DNA of 64,000 nucleotides from Lingula anatina (lineage: Eukaryota; Brachiopoda; Lingulata; Lingulida; Lingulidae), in the NCBI RefSeq assembly GCF_001039355.2, contig NW_019775718.1:150751-214750 (forward strand), given 5' to 3'. The number at the start of each line of letters is the position of its first letter. Position 1 is the stretch's first letter. Both the position numbers and the translations under genes were made by a program. The notes under the pieces are model-generated. The model worked only from the letters and a program-made list of their open reading frames with translations, searched no databases and was not told the origin of the DNA. Below, one piece after another: positions 33,601 through 46,100 of this stretch.

Positions 33601-36600
33601 CTATGCAAATAAAAGGGTCAAGGGGAAAAAAGATCACAGCACAGCAAAGTAGTGTGTAACCCAAGAGTTTGAAAAAAAAAAAAGAAAACTGCACAACTGC
33701 CCAAAATTTTCATTATATAGCATAAGAAGTGAGCCTGTCGACCTTTAGCAAAGATGTTGACCTACAGCTGTTATGTTTTGCCTTCCCACCAGGCTTGAGT
33801 TAACAAAAACTGAAGGCCATTTCAGATTGTAACCATGAAAAAATCTGGTCCTGCACACACAACCACAAGTTGCCATACTTGGATGATTACATCCCGGGGG
33901 CTTCAAATTCTCTGTGTGGAAGTGTTGTGAAAGTATGTGTACAAAAATAGAACATTTTTGATGATGACAGTCTTGCTGCCTGGTATTTCTGCCATTTCAA
34001 ATGACTAAAATAACTTTTGTTTGGTAAATGTTGGAATTACCCAATATTTCATTGCAGATAGACTTTGATGAGAAGTATTTCAGAAGCCTATGGCATGTTT
34101 CCTTCTCAGAGGAATATGTGATAAAGGATAAACTTGTGTTTGTCTTTCAACTTGATGGTTCCATGAATCTGAAAAACATGTAAAATGAACCTTATAAAAA
34201 CACTATACTTCCATAATGCAAAACAGTGATAAATGTTTTTCTTTTCTTTTTTTTTTTTTTTTTNTTTAAAATTATTTCTTGATATTATTATTATAAATGC
34301 AAATAAGTGTATTGCTATTTCTTTAGCTTGGAGTTGTGTGCCTTGAGCAAAGCAGACATAAGGAATCCATGCGGTATTTTAACAAAGCTCTGGATATAAA
34401 TCCTAAGCACAAGGTGAGGGGAAAACAAAATGTACCTCTTTTTGATAGTTTAAACTATTTGTCGAGTAGTATAGTCTGTCTAGTACCAAAAATCAGTGGT
34501 ATTTTATCAATTTACTCTGGATGAACTGTATACTTTACTTTTTTTGTGATTTCAGCAAACCCTGTATAATTCAGCTGTGCTTATGCAAGAATCTGGAGAT
34601 CCAAAACTACGCCCCGAAGCTTACAAAAGGTAACAGTTAATTTTTTTAGATATGGATTTATGTTTATTTTTTATGTATTTTTAGGAAAGGCTTTTACAAA
34701 ATATTACTTTTACAGTTCTTCTGATTAAGTAATATTCACTGAAGATATTATAATATAATTCTTTGCAGGTTATTTAAATTGATGGAGATTGAGCCAGACA
34801 ATGAGAAAATGTACTTTAACCTGGGGATGCTAGCAACAGATGATGGGGAGTTTGAGAAAGCAGAAACCTGGTTCAAGAGGGCCATTGAGGTAAGCTATGC
34901 AAATAAAAGGGTCAAGGGGAAAAAAGATCACAGCACAGCAAAGTAGTGTGTAACCCAAGAGTTTGAAAAAAAAAAAAGAAAACTGCACAACTGCCCAAAA
35001 TTTTCATTATATAGCATAAGAAGTGAGCCTGTCGACCTTTAGCAAAGATGTTGACCTACAGCTGTTATGTTTTGCCTTCCCACCAGGCTTGAGTTAACAA
35101 AAACTGAAGGCCATTTCAGATTGTAACCATGAAAAAATCTGGTCCTGCACACACAACCACAAGTTGCCATACTTGGATGATTACATCCCGGGGGCTTCAA
35201 ATTCTCTGTGTGGAAGTGTTGTGAAAGTATGTGTACAAAAATAGAACATTTTTGATGATGACAGTCTTGCTGCCTGGTATTTCTGCCATTTCAAATGACT
35301 AAAATAACTTTTGTTTGGTAAATGTTGGAATTACCCAATATTTCATTGCAGATAGACTTTGATGAGAAGTATTTCAGAAGCCTATGGCATGTTTCCTTCT
35401 CAGAGGAATATGTGATAAAGGATAAACTTTTGTTTGTCTTTCAACTTGATGGTTCCATGAATCTGAAAAACATGTAAAATGAACCTTATAAAAACACTAT
35501 ACTTCCATAATGCAAAACAGTGATAAATGTTTTTCTTTTCTTTTTTTTTTTTTTTTTGATGATTCACAAAATTGCTTTATGTTGTCTATATCTCTCAACA
35601 TAATCTTACAAAAAAGGGAACAAAAGCCATGCCTCTGCAAATTAGAAATCCAAGACTAAAAAATAACAACGTTAAATTTTGATTGACTTTTCGCATCCTA
35701 CACATTACAAAATGCATTTTCTAGTCCAGAATCTTAACTACCATCCAAATCTCAACTAGATTTCTCCCTATAAACAAAAAATTAAATTACTCTCATGCTT
35801 TATCCTAGGCACATCTGCTGCAGGCACTTTCTCACTTAATGATATGTCATCATTTTACCAAATTCATTTTAAAATGCATCTCACTTTTTTCCCCTTTTAC
35901 TTCAGTTTCATACTGTTTTGTGGCATTATAATGGTGGACTTGTTGTGTCTGTAGATCACCAGATGTAACAATTGATCATCAGATGTAACATTTAAACTTA
36001 CATTTAAACTTGACAGCCATAAAGCTCCATTCTCAGTGCAATATATGCACCAGAGAAATTCTGGACAGATAGTCTCAGGTGGCGCGCTCTGATGGGAGGA
36101 TCGATGTCATTGGTTTGTATGGTATTTTTATCAAAGTTGCCACTGAATAACTGAAAGATGAAAAGTGACATGGAAATCTGAATTCAAAAGACAGCATATG
36201 CGAGAGATTTTCAGTGAGCATCTTAAATTCTAATTACCTGTGGCATATTTTACAGGCAGATTTGGGAAGAAGAAGACAGCAAAGATATTTGGTATCTTTC
36301 TGCATGTCATTTTGAGTATACTTATTGTCTTTATATATGAAATAAAAATAAAATGTCAAGATTTGCCTACAACTAGGAATACTTTGTTCAACTCTGATGT
36401 ATATTACCCTTTACCAGGTCAAGAGTTATTATTATTATATAAACATTTTCTCAGGGGCCACCCTGTGACTTTTGGTCAGTTGGAAGCAATTAAATCTGCA
36501 CGCGTGCAGGTGACATTGTACACGCTCCACAGGGGTTCAGTTAGAGGTGGGCTTCATGCAGATGTTATTAGCGCTCGTTACGCAACTTGTCTTGTCTTGT

Positions 36601-39600
36601 CTGTCTGCTGAAACCAGTCATGTAGTGTGAAGAAACATGCTGAAGAAACAAGCTATTCATCAGGGGCTGTTGTTGTTGTCACAGAAGAACAATTAACTGT
36701 CTTGATTGCTGTCACAGGGACTTGGCAGGGACTTGTTAAGTGGCAGTGCCTGAGTAGTTATGCAAATAATTACCAGCCATGTAATCATCCTTGAGATTTT
36801 CATTACAGAATCACAGTACAGAAAATAACTGTGAATTTAACCAGAGACATATTTGTGAATATTTAGTAAAAAATCTGTTGTCCTTGAGGAAGAAAACCAA
36901 AGTTGTGATTTATGCATGGTTACTTGTCAGGAATACACTTACTCTTATGATCCCACCAGGGGCATAAGTGGTCCACTGATAGCCATCCAGAGAGTAGTCT
37001 AATGTGTACTCTGTCACCCAGGATCCATATGGCCCTCCCTGGAAAGTAATAGTTAAAAACAATTGGGAAATTAAGTAAGTTTGCAAGGAAAATTGGGTTT
37101 AAAATAGAGGATTTTACTTTCTTGTCTTGTCCAGTGAAATTTCAATATTCCTGTAAAGATAAAATTCTTTATTTTCTGATAGTTTTACCCCCCCCCCCCA
37201 AAAAAAAAAAAAAAGGTAAGGCACTAAACAAGGGCATTTTGGATTCTTTTCTTGATCATATATCTTACTTCCTTGATATTTAAAAGATCTGTAAAGAACT
37301 CAAAATTTTAAGTCAATTATATTTAAAGGTATACTATCTCCATTTGAAAATGTTCAAAGTTATATTTTCTTATGCTTACATTTTCACCAAAACTACTTAT
37401 CTTTCCCAATTTAGACCTAAAAAAATGATAAACCCCTCAAATAATTGTACATGTTGTTGGTATTTCCTACTGAGAAATACAAAAGGACCTGGCAGTCTGA
37501 CCAGACATTTAGAACATAACTATTTGATTAGAAATGGCATTAAACATTGAATCCAAGTGTAGAGATGGGCCAAACAGTGATTTGTAAGAAAGAAAAAAAT
37601 GCTTTTTTCTTCAGAAAAATCCCCAATAGGATACTTTCAATTATTTAACTGCTGTTCTGCCGAGACCTGACTGACCTGTGTGGCCACAGCACTGACCAAG
37701 TAAAGGTCACCTAAGATGACCTGAAACCACTGTGACCCCTGTGTCCAGCCTGCTAGGGACAGTTTTTCCGTGTACCAGCCATAAGTATTGTTCAGCCGGC
37801 CATTTTTGGGAACAAAAAAATTACTGAAAACGCTGCTGCCAATTAGATTCTCATCTGGGATAGCTCCGTTTTGCATTCCAAGGGCCGTGGGCTGACACCT
37901 GGTGGACAAAAAGAAGAGTAGAGAACAGAATAGGACCTGTAGATCAAATTTATAGCTTCATTTAGGTTTAATGTTTGTCTGGACAATGCTACCACAATTA
38001 TATGGTATCAAACCTGAATTGTTTGTTGAATTAGGTATTTTTCGTCTTGTCAGTTTGACTGGACTTATGATTTTGGCTGTTCGGCTGAACTACAGGCATT
38101 TGATTTATAGAATTAAAAAAAAAACAGGTATCTCTTATTTCATTGACTGTGACAGGCCATTTCCTTTTTCAGTTGGCACCAACTAGGTTTTTGGCCAGGT
38201 GGTTAAAGTCAGTAATATTGTAAGAAGTGAAAGGAAACCTCAATGAACCAAAACACTTTGTCACTGGGCCTACCTGAAAGTCAATGGAGCAACTTAAAAA
38301 GCAAATTAACAAATTAAAATAAACACTAATGAGAAATGTGAATTTCAAATAGAAAACAAATTAATTGTGGATCATTTTTTTTAAATAAAAGAATTAAAGC
38401 TAAGATATTTTATTGCTATTTCAATTTGAATTTCAATAAATTTTGTAGCGTTTCTCTGTTCAGAAGATAAGTGGACGGCAGTTGTTCTTTTTTCTAATGA
38501 GTAACTTGTAGCCCTGTATTGCCTGCAGTGCATAGCCTTGCTGCAGAGTGCTAATAGGTAGTTTTCACAGAAACTGTAAAATTAGACACCAAGTGGTATT
38601 TTCTGCTGTTTGCTCACAGCTTCGCTTGTTGAGATATCATTATCTTTGTTGCCAAAAAATAACAGTGGCTGGAGAAAATGATATTTCTAGGTTTTAGGGT
38701 AGTAAGTACATGGCAAAAAGTTTGGTCCATTCTTTTGGAATTATGTTTATAAGTCTGAATATCAGAAGTGACTATGTTTAAGAAGAATGTTATATAGTTG
38801 TGTTATAAAGTATATTATTTAACAAAACAAATTTTTTGTGTGTACTTCTTACCTCGTTGGAAATCCACAAAACTTTAACTGAAGTTTCAAGTCTAAGTTT
38901 GTATTTCCAAAGTTGCACAAGAAAGGGTTACAGTTGGAGTCATTGGCTATAGTCTTCAAGTAGCCGAGCACACTTTGATAGGGTGTCAGTGTCGCCCCTT
39001 CAGAAATCAGCAGTGTCAGGAGACAAGTGACACTACGGACCTCCTCTAACTCTGAGCTCAGCTGCTGGTTTCCTGGCTCTTGAACATTGCCAGCTACTGT
39101 CTGGTTGATAGTTTCAGTGTGGTTCCTTGTATCATTGTTCATTGTGAGAAGTTTGTCAATTCTTCTGTTCACAGTGAGTAAATCTGATTGTATTTGTGTG
39201 TTCTCTTCATGATGAGTTTGCTGAAGGAGGCTCATGTTTGATTGGATTTCACTGGAAATAAGTTGCATCTGTAGAAGTTTGTCTTGCTGTCGAATGACAA
39301 TTGAGGATAATCTAGCTTGCTCAGATTTGGTAGTGTTAAGGGTTGCTGAATGTTCAGCAATGATGTCTTCAGCTTTCTGTAAATTAGCGTTGCTGTCTTG
39401 AAGGGAAGTATTTAAATTCATAAGTGAATTATTCAGTGATCCCCACAGGTTGTCATAGCTTTCCTTTTGTTTAATCGAGATATTGACAATATTTCTTTGT
39501 AGAGAGGACACTTTTTCTTTGATCCGCTGTAATGTGGAATTTTGATGGTCAGAGCTGTTTTTGAGTTTTGCCGTAGAAGCTTGCAATGTAATTTGTTGAA

Positions 39601-42600
39601 ATTTTGCAGTGGATAGTTCTTGGGCCATATTGAGATTCTCTTGCTTTTGCTGGCTCAGCGTGTCCTCCAGTTGCTCAATTTGTTGTTTTAGAAGAGTCCA
39701 GTTAGAACTGATATTCTCTAAAGTGTTAATTGTAGCTTGCAAGCGTTCTTGTATTGTGATCAGGGAATGGTTCATCTCAGTTAACCCCACATCTAATACC
39801 CCTAGCTCTGCAGAACAAGTTGAGTTGATAATCTGAGCCTTGTTCTCTAGACTTAATTGCCCCTGGCGCACATCTCTAAGGCCATGGGACAGTGCTTGGA
39901 GATCACTTTCAGCTCCTCGTAGTGCCTGGAATATTTTGCTCAGTGATACGTTGTGTTGGTGATAGTTGTGCTCGCTTGAGTGCATCGCTCTTAGTAACTG
40001 TCCCACGGTGCCATTCATATGGTCGATATTTGCCACACTGATTGTTACGTTTTTCATTATATCACCTTCCATATGCTGCATGTGTTCCATAGATTCACTG
40101 TGAAGTTCAACGATAGCACTCAAGTTTGCCAGTTTTTTCTCAATTGCTGCTATTTGTGTTTCCGTTTGCTGTTTTTCATTATGCCAATTTTTTGCTGCAT
40201 TGGTAAAATTTCCCTTGAGACTTATTATGTCATCTTGAATTTCCTCTCCCTTTCTCTGGAACAAATTTTCATTTTTCTGAAGCCTGGTGTTGAATGCCTG
40301 GAAAGATTGATCAATTTCGTCTTGAAAAGGACAAGTTTGTGAGCATGTCTCCAAAAATGCAGGTGAGTTGACGGTGGGTTGAGATCGGCATATGGAACAG
40401 ATGCTCAAACAAATGAGCACACCTTGGAATGACACTGGAAAACCTGGAGACATCATGCTAACACCTCGCCTTGCAAACTCGAACTGTTGCTACATGTGCA
40501 GGTTATTTTGACTGCACCTCCACTTTGGGAAATAAGAAAAATAATCCTCAGGCAATTTATAGTCTTTCATTTATTACTTAATTTCCTTTCAAGGCAAAAT
40601 AGTTGGTTATCCCAGTCTCCCCATTGCTGAAGACGATTGGTGGAAAGTCTGTGACATCATGTCTGTTTGAAAACCAAGACAACTTTACAGGGGGAACCTT
40701 GCTCACCATCTAATTTTCATTTAATTTGTTACTTTCTGTGTTTAGAAAAAAATTAAAATTACGTAATTGTTGCAAAAAGTTAAGATTGTGAATAAGGAAA
40801 TTTGATATGCTTTTTCTTTTGATTCTTTACTGAATTATCTGGGGACTTTCTAAAATGCTATTCTACACGCCCCAAAAGCAGCTTTCCTCTCCCATCCAAT
40901 TATCATGCAGCATTTGTCTGGTTTTCGCCTCCTATGGGGCAGCAACAATCACATGCTCTTATCCCTGTTTTTGTGATGTTACTGATATGTGCTCCTTATT
41001 GAATAGACTTGACCAAACAACTGGAGTTTTCTTTCAAGGTTTTTTTGAGGAGTGATGGCCCTTACAAGTAGTTAAAAACCATGGGAAGCAGATGGTGCTG
41101 TGGTTGTGTATAAAAAAAAGCATTTCTGCCACCATAAAGTAGCTGTGACAGTGCACAGAGTACATTACAGTGTCTTGATAAAATCTGCTGAGTGCATCAG
41201 AACTTTTTGGTATAGAATGTAAACTCAGTAATTAGATTATAGGGACAATAATGCCATACCTTAGTCTGCAGTTATCCATACCCAGCAGGTACCATTCTTC
41301 ACCCGAAAAAAACTTTTTGATAATATTTCACAATGATGATACTTAAGTGAGGTTTTATCTTAAAGAAATGTCTTAATTAGGCCAAAACTGAGTTTGATCG
41401 AATGAGAATGTGAATTGATTGAATGTTTACTGCAGATGAAGTTATGCTCGGGTGACATTTGTTTGGCAACAATAAAAATAAAAGGTAGCAAACGTTTATC
41501 TTCACAATTTGTATCAATAGATGTAATAATTGTGATCCTAAAAAGATCTGGATAATCCTTTTGATTCAAAGCCAAAATCCTAAAATAACTGCAAGATAGA
41601 TAAACTTGTATATTTTACCAAATTAACATGGGAAAGCTAATGGTTTGAAAGAAGGGAGATAACTTGATTGTTGCTTATGTCCCCACATTTCTGTCATTCT
41701 TTGTAAGTTTTGCTGCAACTTGAGCCCAGTTTGGGACAAAAAATGACAATAATGTCTAGCAAAAATACTGAGTGGACTTCTGTTTCAATACATAGTTTAA
41801 GAAATTGTAAAGGTTGGAATATTTATGGCATAAACAGTTGTGCTCTTTTTTTTTCCAGCTCCAAGACAATTTTCGTGGTGCCTTGTTCAACCTTGCCCTA
41901 CTCCTGGCGAATGATGTGAAGAGGCCTTTAGATGCAGTGCCATATTTGAAGAAACTTCTCCAGGTTAGTAATCAAATTTTCCTCATATTTTAAGGTGGAG
42001 AAAAAAAGATCAAGGATGCATCATGTAAATAAAATTCTAAAAATAATTGCAAAGTTCAAAGTTAAATGGTTTTTCTGTTAATGTTTGAAACAAGCGGGAG
42101 AAAAAAGACAAATTTAAAGCAGAAAAATTTTACAATACAGAAGTTTTGTAATATCTTACAATATTTCATTATTTTCATGTCTTTTTTTGTTTACCATGTG
42201 ACACTAGTGATCGCCACATACCCCAAATTTTTTAAGTTGCTTGTGTAACATGTTTAAACCATTTTTTTTCTTCTTAATATATAATATCATAAATTTTGGT
42301 GCTACATTTAGGGTCAAAACAGCGGTAACTACAGAGTACCCACTTTGTGTCCTAGCCATTATCCACAGCTTTCAGACATATCTGTTGATGTAATGTGACA
42401 GCAAAACTTGACTTAGCCATTTGTTTTGAAGCATCATGTAGTGTTCAACAAAAATATGCAATATGTGGTCTGAACATTTGAAAAAAAAAAAAAAAATAAG
42501 ACCCTGTTTCAAATGTGCTTTGTTATTTATATCACCGTAATGTATATGAATTTTTTTCTTTTTTCTTTTTTTTCTTTGCTACCTAGTAAATTATATTGTT

Positions 42601-43368
42601 TTTCTTATGCTGGGTCTCACTTCATGATGTCTTCATCCCTTTATAACTATAATGAGAAGTGATGATTTTAGGCATTGAATTGTGAAACAATCTTCTAATG
42701 AAGATACTGTCCAATTGTTTTCTACTTTAAAAATAATGTCTGTCTATTAACCTAGCCATTGTTTTCATGTTTTTTTTCTTTATTTTCAGTACTACCCTGA
42801 CCATACCAAAGGTCTGATCTTAATGGGAGATATCAACATCAATCATCTCAAAGACATTAGAGGAGCAGAAGAGGTCTGTATATCTTATGTATTGTACATG
42901 ATGTGAATTATTTTTATGAACAGTGATCTGAATATTGTCACTGCTTGTAGCTTTTAAAAAGAAGAAAGAATTGATGGAAGCTCATTTAAAAAACACTAAG
43001 AGTTAGTTGTTTATCTCTCTGTATTCTGTGTCAGTTAATGGTTCTGGATTTAAATGAAGTTTATTTCCCCAATTGATTTGTGTAGCATTGCAGCTAATAA
43101 TCTTTCATACTTTTTTCTTTGCTAGAATTTCAAGAAGATTTTAGAAACAGACCCCACCAATGTGCAAGCTAACCACAACCTCTGTGTGGTTTATGTTGAG
43201 CAGGGAGATTTACTAAAGGCAGAGAAGTGCCTCGTAGAGACAGTCAAATTAGCACCCAATGAGAAATATATACAAGACCATTTAAGTATTGTTAGAGGTA
43301 GACTTCAGAAAGCATATCAGCAGATGAAAGCGCAGCAGCAGCAAGCAAAGAAGAAACCAGTTACATGA
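24687..43368 (+). CDS. TMTC3: Protein O-mannosyltransferase TMTC3
   Basis: TMTC3 is an ER GT-C glycosyltransferase that O-mannosylates cadherin-type domains. Twenty coding exons keep frame: 24687-24872, 25992-26128, 26766-26847, 27215-27314, 27527-27642, 27947-28119, 28618-28870, 29484-29632, 29858-29941, 30115-30252, 30529-30653, 31062-31165, 32023-32105, 32695-32767, 33033-33119, 33262-33335, 33475-33595, 41859-41963, 42790-42873, 43126-43368. The product is 838 aa without the extra exon copies (34327-34413, 34556-34629, 34769-34889). It has a hydrophobic start, luminal motif FVFDDVSAI (acidic pair), [27 protein letters not shown] and [13 protein letters not shown]1736-type segment follows around [20 protein letters not shown]. 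The C-terminal half is a TPR array beginning WESEYTLF and ending [24 protein letters not shown]3 rather than TMTC1/2/4 is supported by close agreement with the vertebrate sequence as recalled. Intron 1 uses a GC donor. The tail after the last TPR is shorter than in vertebrates. Confidence 0.95.
24873..24878 (+). other. TMTC3: Non-canonical GC splice donor (TMTC3)
   Basis: The exon ends ATGCACAAG and the intron begins GCAAGT. Frame and family sequence (GTPM-x2[10 protein letters not shown]) require this junction. The only nearby GT (in AAGTTG) would run into a stop in the next exon. GC-AG introns are a known minor class with otherwise strong donor consensus, as here. Confidence 0.85.
31905..32015. 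repeat. AT-rich minisatellite beside a TMTC3 acceptor
   Basis: About four to five imperfect copies of a 24-bp unit (TATAGTATAATATATTCTAT and four more bases). It ends 7 bp before the acceptor of the TMTC3 exon at 32023 and so supplies that intron's 3' region. Confidence 0.8.
32971..35557. repeat. 1,294-bp direct tandem duplication spanning three TMTC3 exons
   Basis: Copy 1 is 32971-34264 and copy 2 is 34265-35557, at a constant offset of 1,294. By reading I find two substitutions (33429 C versus 34723 G; 34136 G versus 35430 T), both intronic. The junction is a T homopolymer with one N at 34264. The second copy repeats exons 33033-33119, 33262-33335 and 33475-33595 exactly, with intact splice sites, at 34327-34413, 34556-34629 and 34769-34889. 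The block is 282 coding nt with phase 0 at both ends, so including both would add 94 residues of TPR in frame. It may be a recent duplication or unmerged haplotypes. Confidence 0.9.
35560..36003 (-). other. 3' flank/UTR of the nested discoidin gene
   Basis: Downstream of the stop codon on the minus strand and after the tandem duplication. AT-rich; no further gene is visible. Confidence 0.4.
36004..40456 (-). CDS. Secreted coiled-coil protein with C-terminal F5/8 type C (discoidin) domain
   Basis: Complete four-exon gene lying wholly inside a TMTC3 intron on the opposite strand: 38853-40456, 37676-37898, 36943-37038 and 36004-36150. All join in frame to give 689 aa. An N-terminal signal peptide ([15 protein letters not shown]) precedes ETCSQTCPF, then about 400 residues of Gln/Leu/Ser-rich heptad-like coiled coil with many N-x-S/T sites ([20 protein letters not shown] and others). 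A Cys-containing segment (CNPFLCNFG) follows, then a discoidin domain running from [20 protein letters not shown] through [37 protein letters not shown] and [12 protein letters not shown] to MELYGC. F5/8C domains bind phospholipids, glycans or collagen; the ligand is unknown here. A glycosylated, oligomerising extracellular adhesion or lectin-like protein is inferred. I do not recognise a named orthologue. Confidence 0.9.
40457..41858. other. Upstream region of nested gene; rest of host intron
   Basis: No coding exon is seen between the start of the nested minus-strand gene and the TMTC3 acceptor at 41857-41858. The promoter of the nested gene should lie just above 40456, but I see no clear TATA box. 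Confidence 0.4.
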
Positions 43369-46100
43369 CAACAAATTAAGTCCAGAAATTCATCAAACAG
43401 TTCGGCTTTACATTGACCAGCTCATGAATAATTTGGGTGAGAACACTTATCAACACCGTTGTTGAAAACAAATGAGATTCAGACATTCTGGAGATTGTGT
43501 GAGTTCCATGAACTACAACGAAGACAACTGTCTCATCTTGCCATGATCTACAAAGCAGCAGGTCTACAAGTCTTATTCCCTCCAGTGTTACATATATATT
43601 AACTTGGCACACACTCGTGCAGTGACATAAGCCAGCTTGGAGGCAATTACAACACCAAATGAAGTGCTCTCTTTGTAGGGAATGTTGTAGAAGGCATCAG
43701 ATTCCCTCCTTGGCTGTGTTTTCTTGCCAGCACCACTCTTACCAGCCAGTCTCTGAGACACAAGGGGTGTAGTTACAGGTCAACAATGTCAATTTGTTTC
43801 TATTAGGTTTGTACATGTAGGGCTGTTGTTAGGCCTACTGACTGTTTGGAACTACTCGAGTATGTTGATTAAATGAAAGTTCTTTATTTTTTTGGCAGAA
43901 AAATTTGAATGGATATTGTAACCAAATTAGTGTAGAATATGAGACACAAAAGGATCATGGTGGAAAAATGATGCAGCAAAATATCTACATGGTGGTAGTA
44001 TTGGATGTCTTTCCACCCAAGTGGTGGGACTTTGATGTATTCACACAGTGCCAAAACAAAGAGAAAAAAGACAGCATTATCTGTGTGAAGGCTGAATTAC
44101 ATGGCTAGGTTACTCTCAGTTCAAGTGGTCCGATATGTTGTCTGAATAGTATTACAACTTATACATAAGAATCATTATCTTGCATTATGGGTTCTAGGGT
44201 ATGATAGGCCTCGAAAAGGTAGACGTGGATTTTTTTTTTTTTTTTTTGTCTTCCATTACTCTGAGGTGGCTTATTTTGATTTGATGTAAACACTTAAAGA
44301 GGGAGTATAAAATGCATACAATATGTTCATGGTATGATAAGAGGCGGATGCAAATTACATTATGTTCTGGGTGGAATAAAAGCAAATCAATGCCTAGTTA
44401 ACCACTTCCTTACACAAGAGAAGGGAGTTGTATCAGGATTATTTAGTAAGCTGATGAATTGATTCTGCATTTTTTGTTTGTGAACAAACCAATGAGGATT
44501 CATGTTAAAATCACTGTATAGATCTTGATAAAAATAGAAGTATATATATTGATGCACCTTGAAAGATCTACATTATAGTTGTTAAACTTATTATAGTTGT
44601 TGACTGTATTTAACAACTATAATGTAGATCTTTCAAGGTGCATCAATATATATATACTTCTATGAACAAACCGATGTGACATTTAGATTGCACAAAAGAA
44701 GAAAAACTAAATTTAGCATATGGTGTCTTATTTTGCAACTTAAGTGTTCCTTATTTTGTGATTTTGACTAATGTTCTGATGCTGAATTTAAACATTAAAA
44801 TCAGTGTCAAGGACCAGGACAGTGCAATGGCATCTTTACGACCTACATTTTATTAAACCAAGGCATACATTCCAATGAGAAGGCTGGATGGAGGGATGTA
44901 TTCATTTTATCAAGGGTCCATGAAGTGGATTCTCCATTTTATATTTTGACTGTATAAATTTTGTAATTTTTACCCTGGGCAAGTGGTCAGAGATCACCTT
45001 GTTTTTAATTTTTGGAGTAATATGACAACAGTCCATCTTGCTGCTGTAGTTCCAAGTTAAGAGACTGAAATATTATTGTAGTTTTAATCATTTGACTTTA
45101 GAAGTCATAAATAGTCAGACAAATGCAAATTTAGTTCTTCTCAGTTGAAGTTGTCTTTTGGACCTCGTTTTAGAAAATCTGTTGAGGTTTGCAGGAGCAG
45201 GTGTCCTAAGGTTTCAGGTCCTACCCAGATTCTAATTTTCATGGTGTAGATGCAGTGAATGTGATAAGTTTATGTATTTAAGGTTGTTATGTAGTTGTGC
45301 TCATTATATTTTTTATTAGCGATGACGTTTTTTCTAGGATTCTCGAAACAATTAAGTACCCTAACATATTGTTAATTGAATCCTTTTTATTGTCAGGGGG
45401 CATATTCCATATATGTAATATAGTTTCTTCTTCTTCCAATCCCAGTAGATAAAGAACAGATAAATTAGTATTTTATGGTATGCCTGTGTTACAAGTTTTG
45501 TGGAATGCTGTGTGTTCAAATAATTTTTCCTCAAGACAAGTATATATGACTAAACACTGATTTTAATTGTATGACAACCAGAGCAATGTGACTTTTGTGT
45601 ATAGCCAATGTACAAATGATTAATATCTCTTACTTAAGTTATTTTCAAATTATATGTGCTATTTTCTGCAATATCAATTTCAGTTGAGAATCTTTAAAAT
45701 ATTAGTTAGACTTAAGACTTTTTAGTTTTGGCTAGGGCCTAGCCTGAATCGTTTTATAGTGCAGTTTTTCTTCATAATGTGTTGATCCACATGGAACTGA
45801 ACTTGTGATACAATATCTTAAATGTTTCTTGCATAAACAAATTTATTATTGATAGAAGTTCTTTTCAATATTAAAACTCTAAAATCTCTTGCCATTTACT
45901 TTTAGCCCCATGCATAATAAATGCAGTAAATAGAAAATCAGACATTTCAGAAAGGTATCCTTATTATTTGAAATAAACACATGACTGTCTTATGTTAAAT
46001 AGTTGTTACTTTAATAAATGTTTAAAAGGTTACATAAGACCAGTTGGGCCAGTTACATGGCCAATAAAGTAAGGTGTTAAGGAATAAATGTTCTTTCAAC
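43369..46100 (+). other. Probable TMTC3 3' UTR and flank
   Basis: AT-rich sequence after the TMTC3 stop, with AATAAA signals near 45971-45977 and 46013-46018. No internal gene is supported. It includes the inverted repeat at 44534-44663. Confidence 0.4.
44534..44663. repeat. Long near-perfect inverted repeat in the TMTC3 3' region
   Basis: The left arm (44534-44586) and right arm (44609-44663) pair almost perfectly over about 53 bp, with one TA insertion in the right arm and a 22-nt loop. The arms share GATGCACCTTGAAAGATCTA and ACATTATAGTTGTTAAA. If transcribed it would fold into a long hairpin like a pre-miRNA or a fold-back repeat. Confidence 0.85.

Noticed and set aside
34336-34524. Separate small gene at the second copy of a TMTC3 exon
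   Set aside because: It is the duplicated TMTC3 TPR exon read through into its intron.
36240-36611. 123-codon plus-strand open frame in the TMTC3 intron
   Set aside because: It lies in an intron of both TMTC3 and the nested gene, is poor in coding character, and has no recognisable domain.
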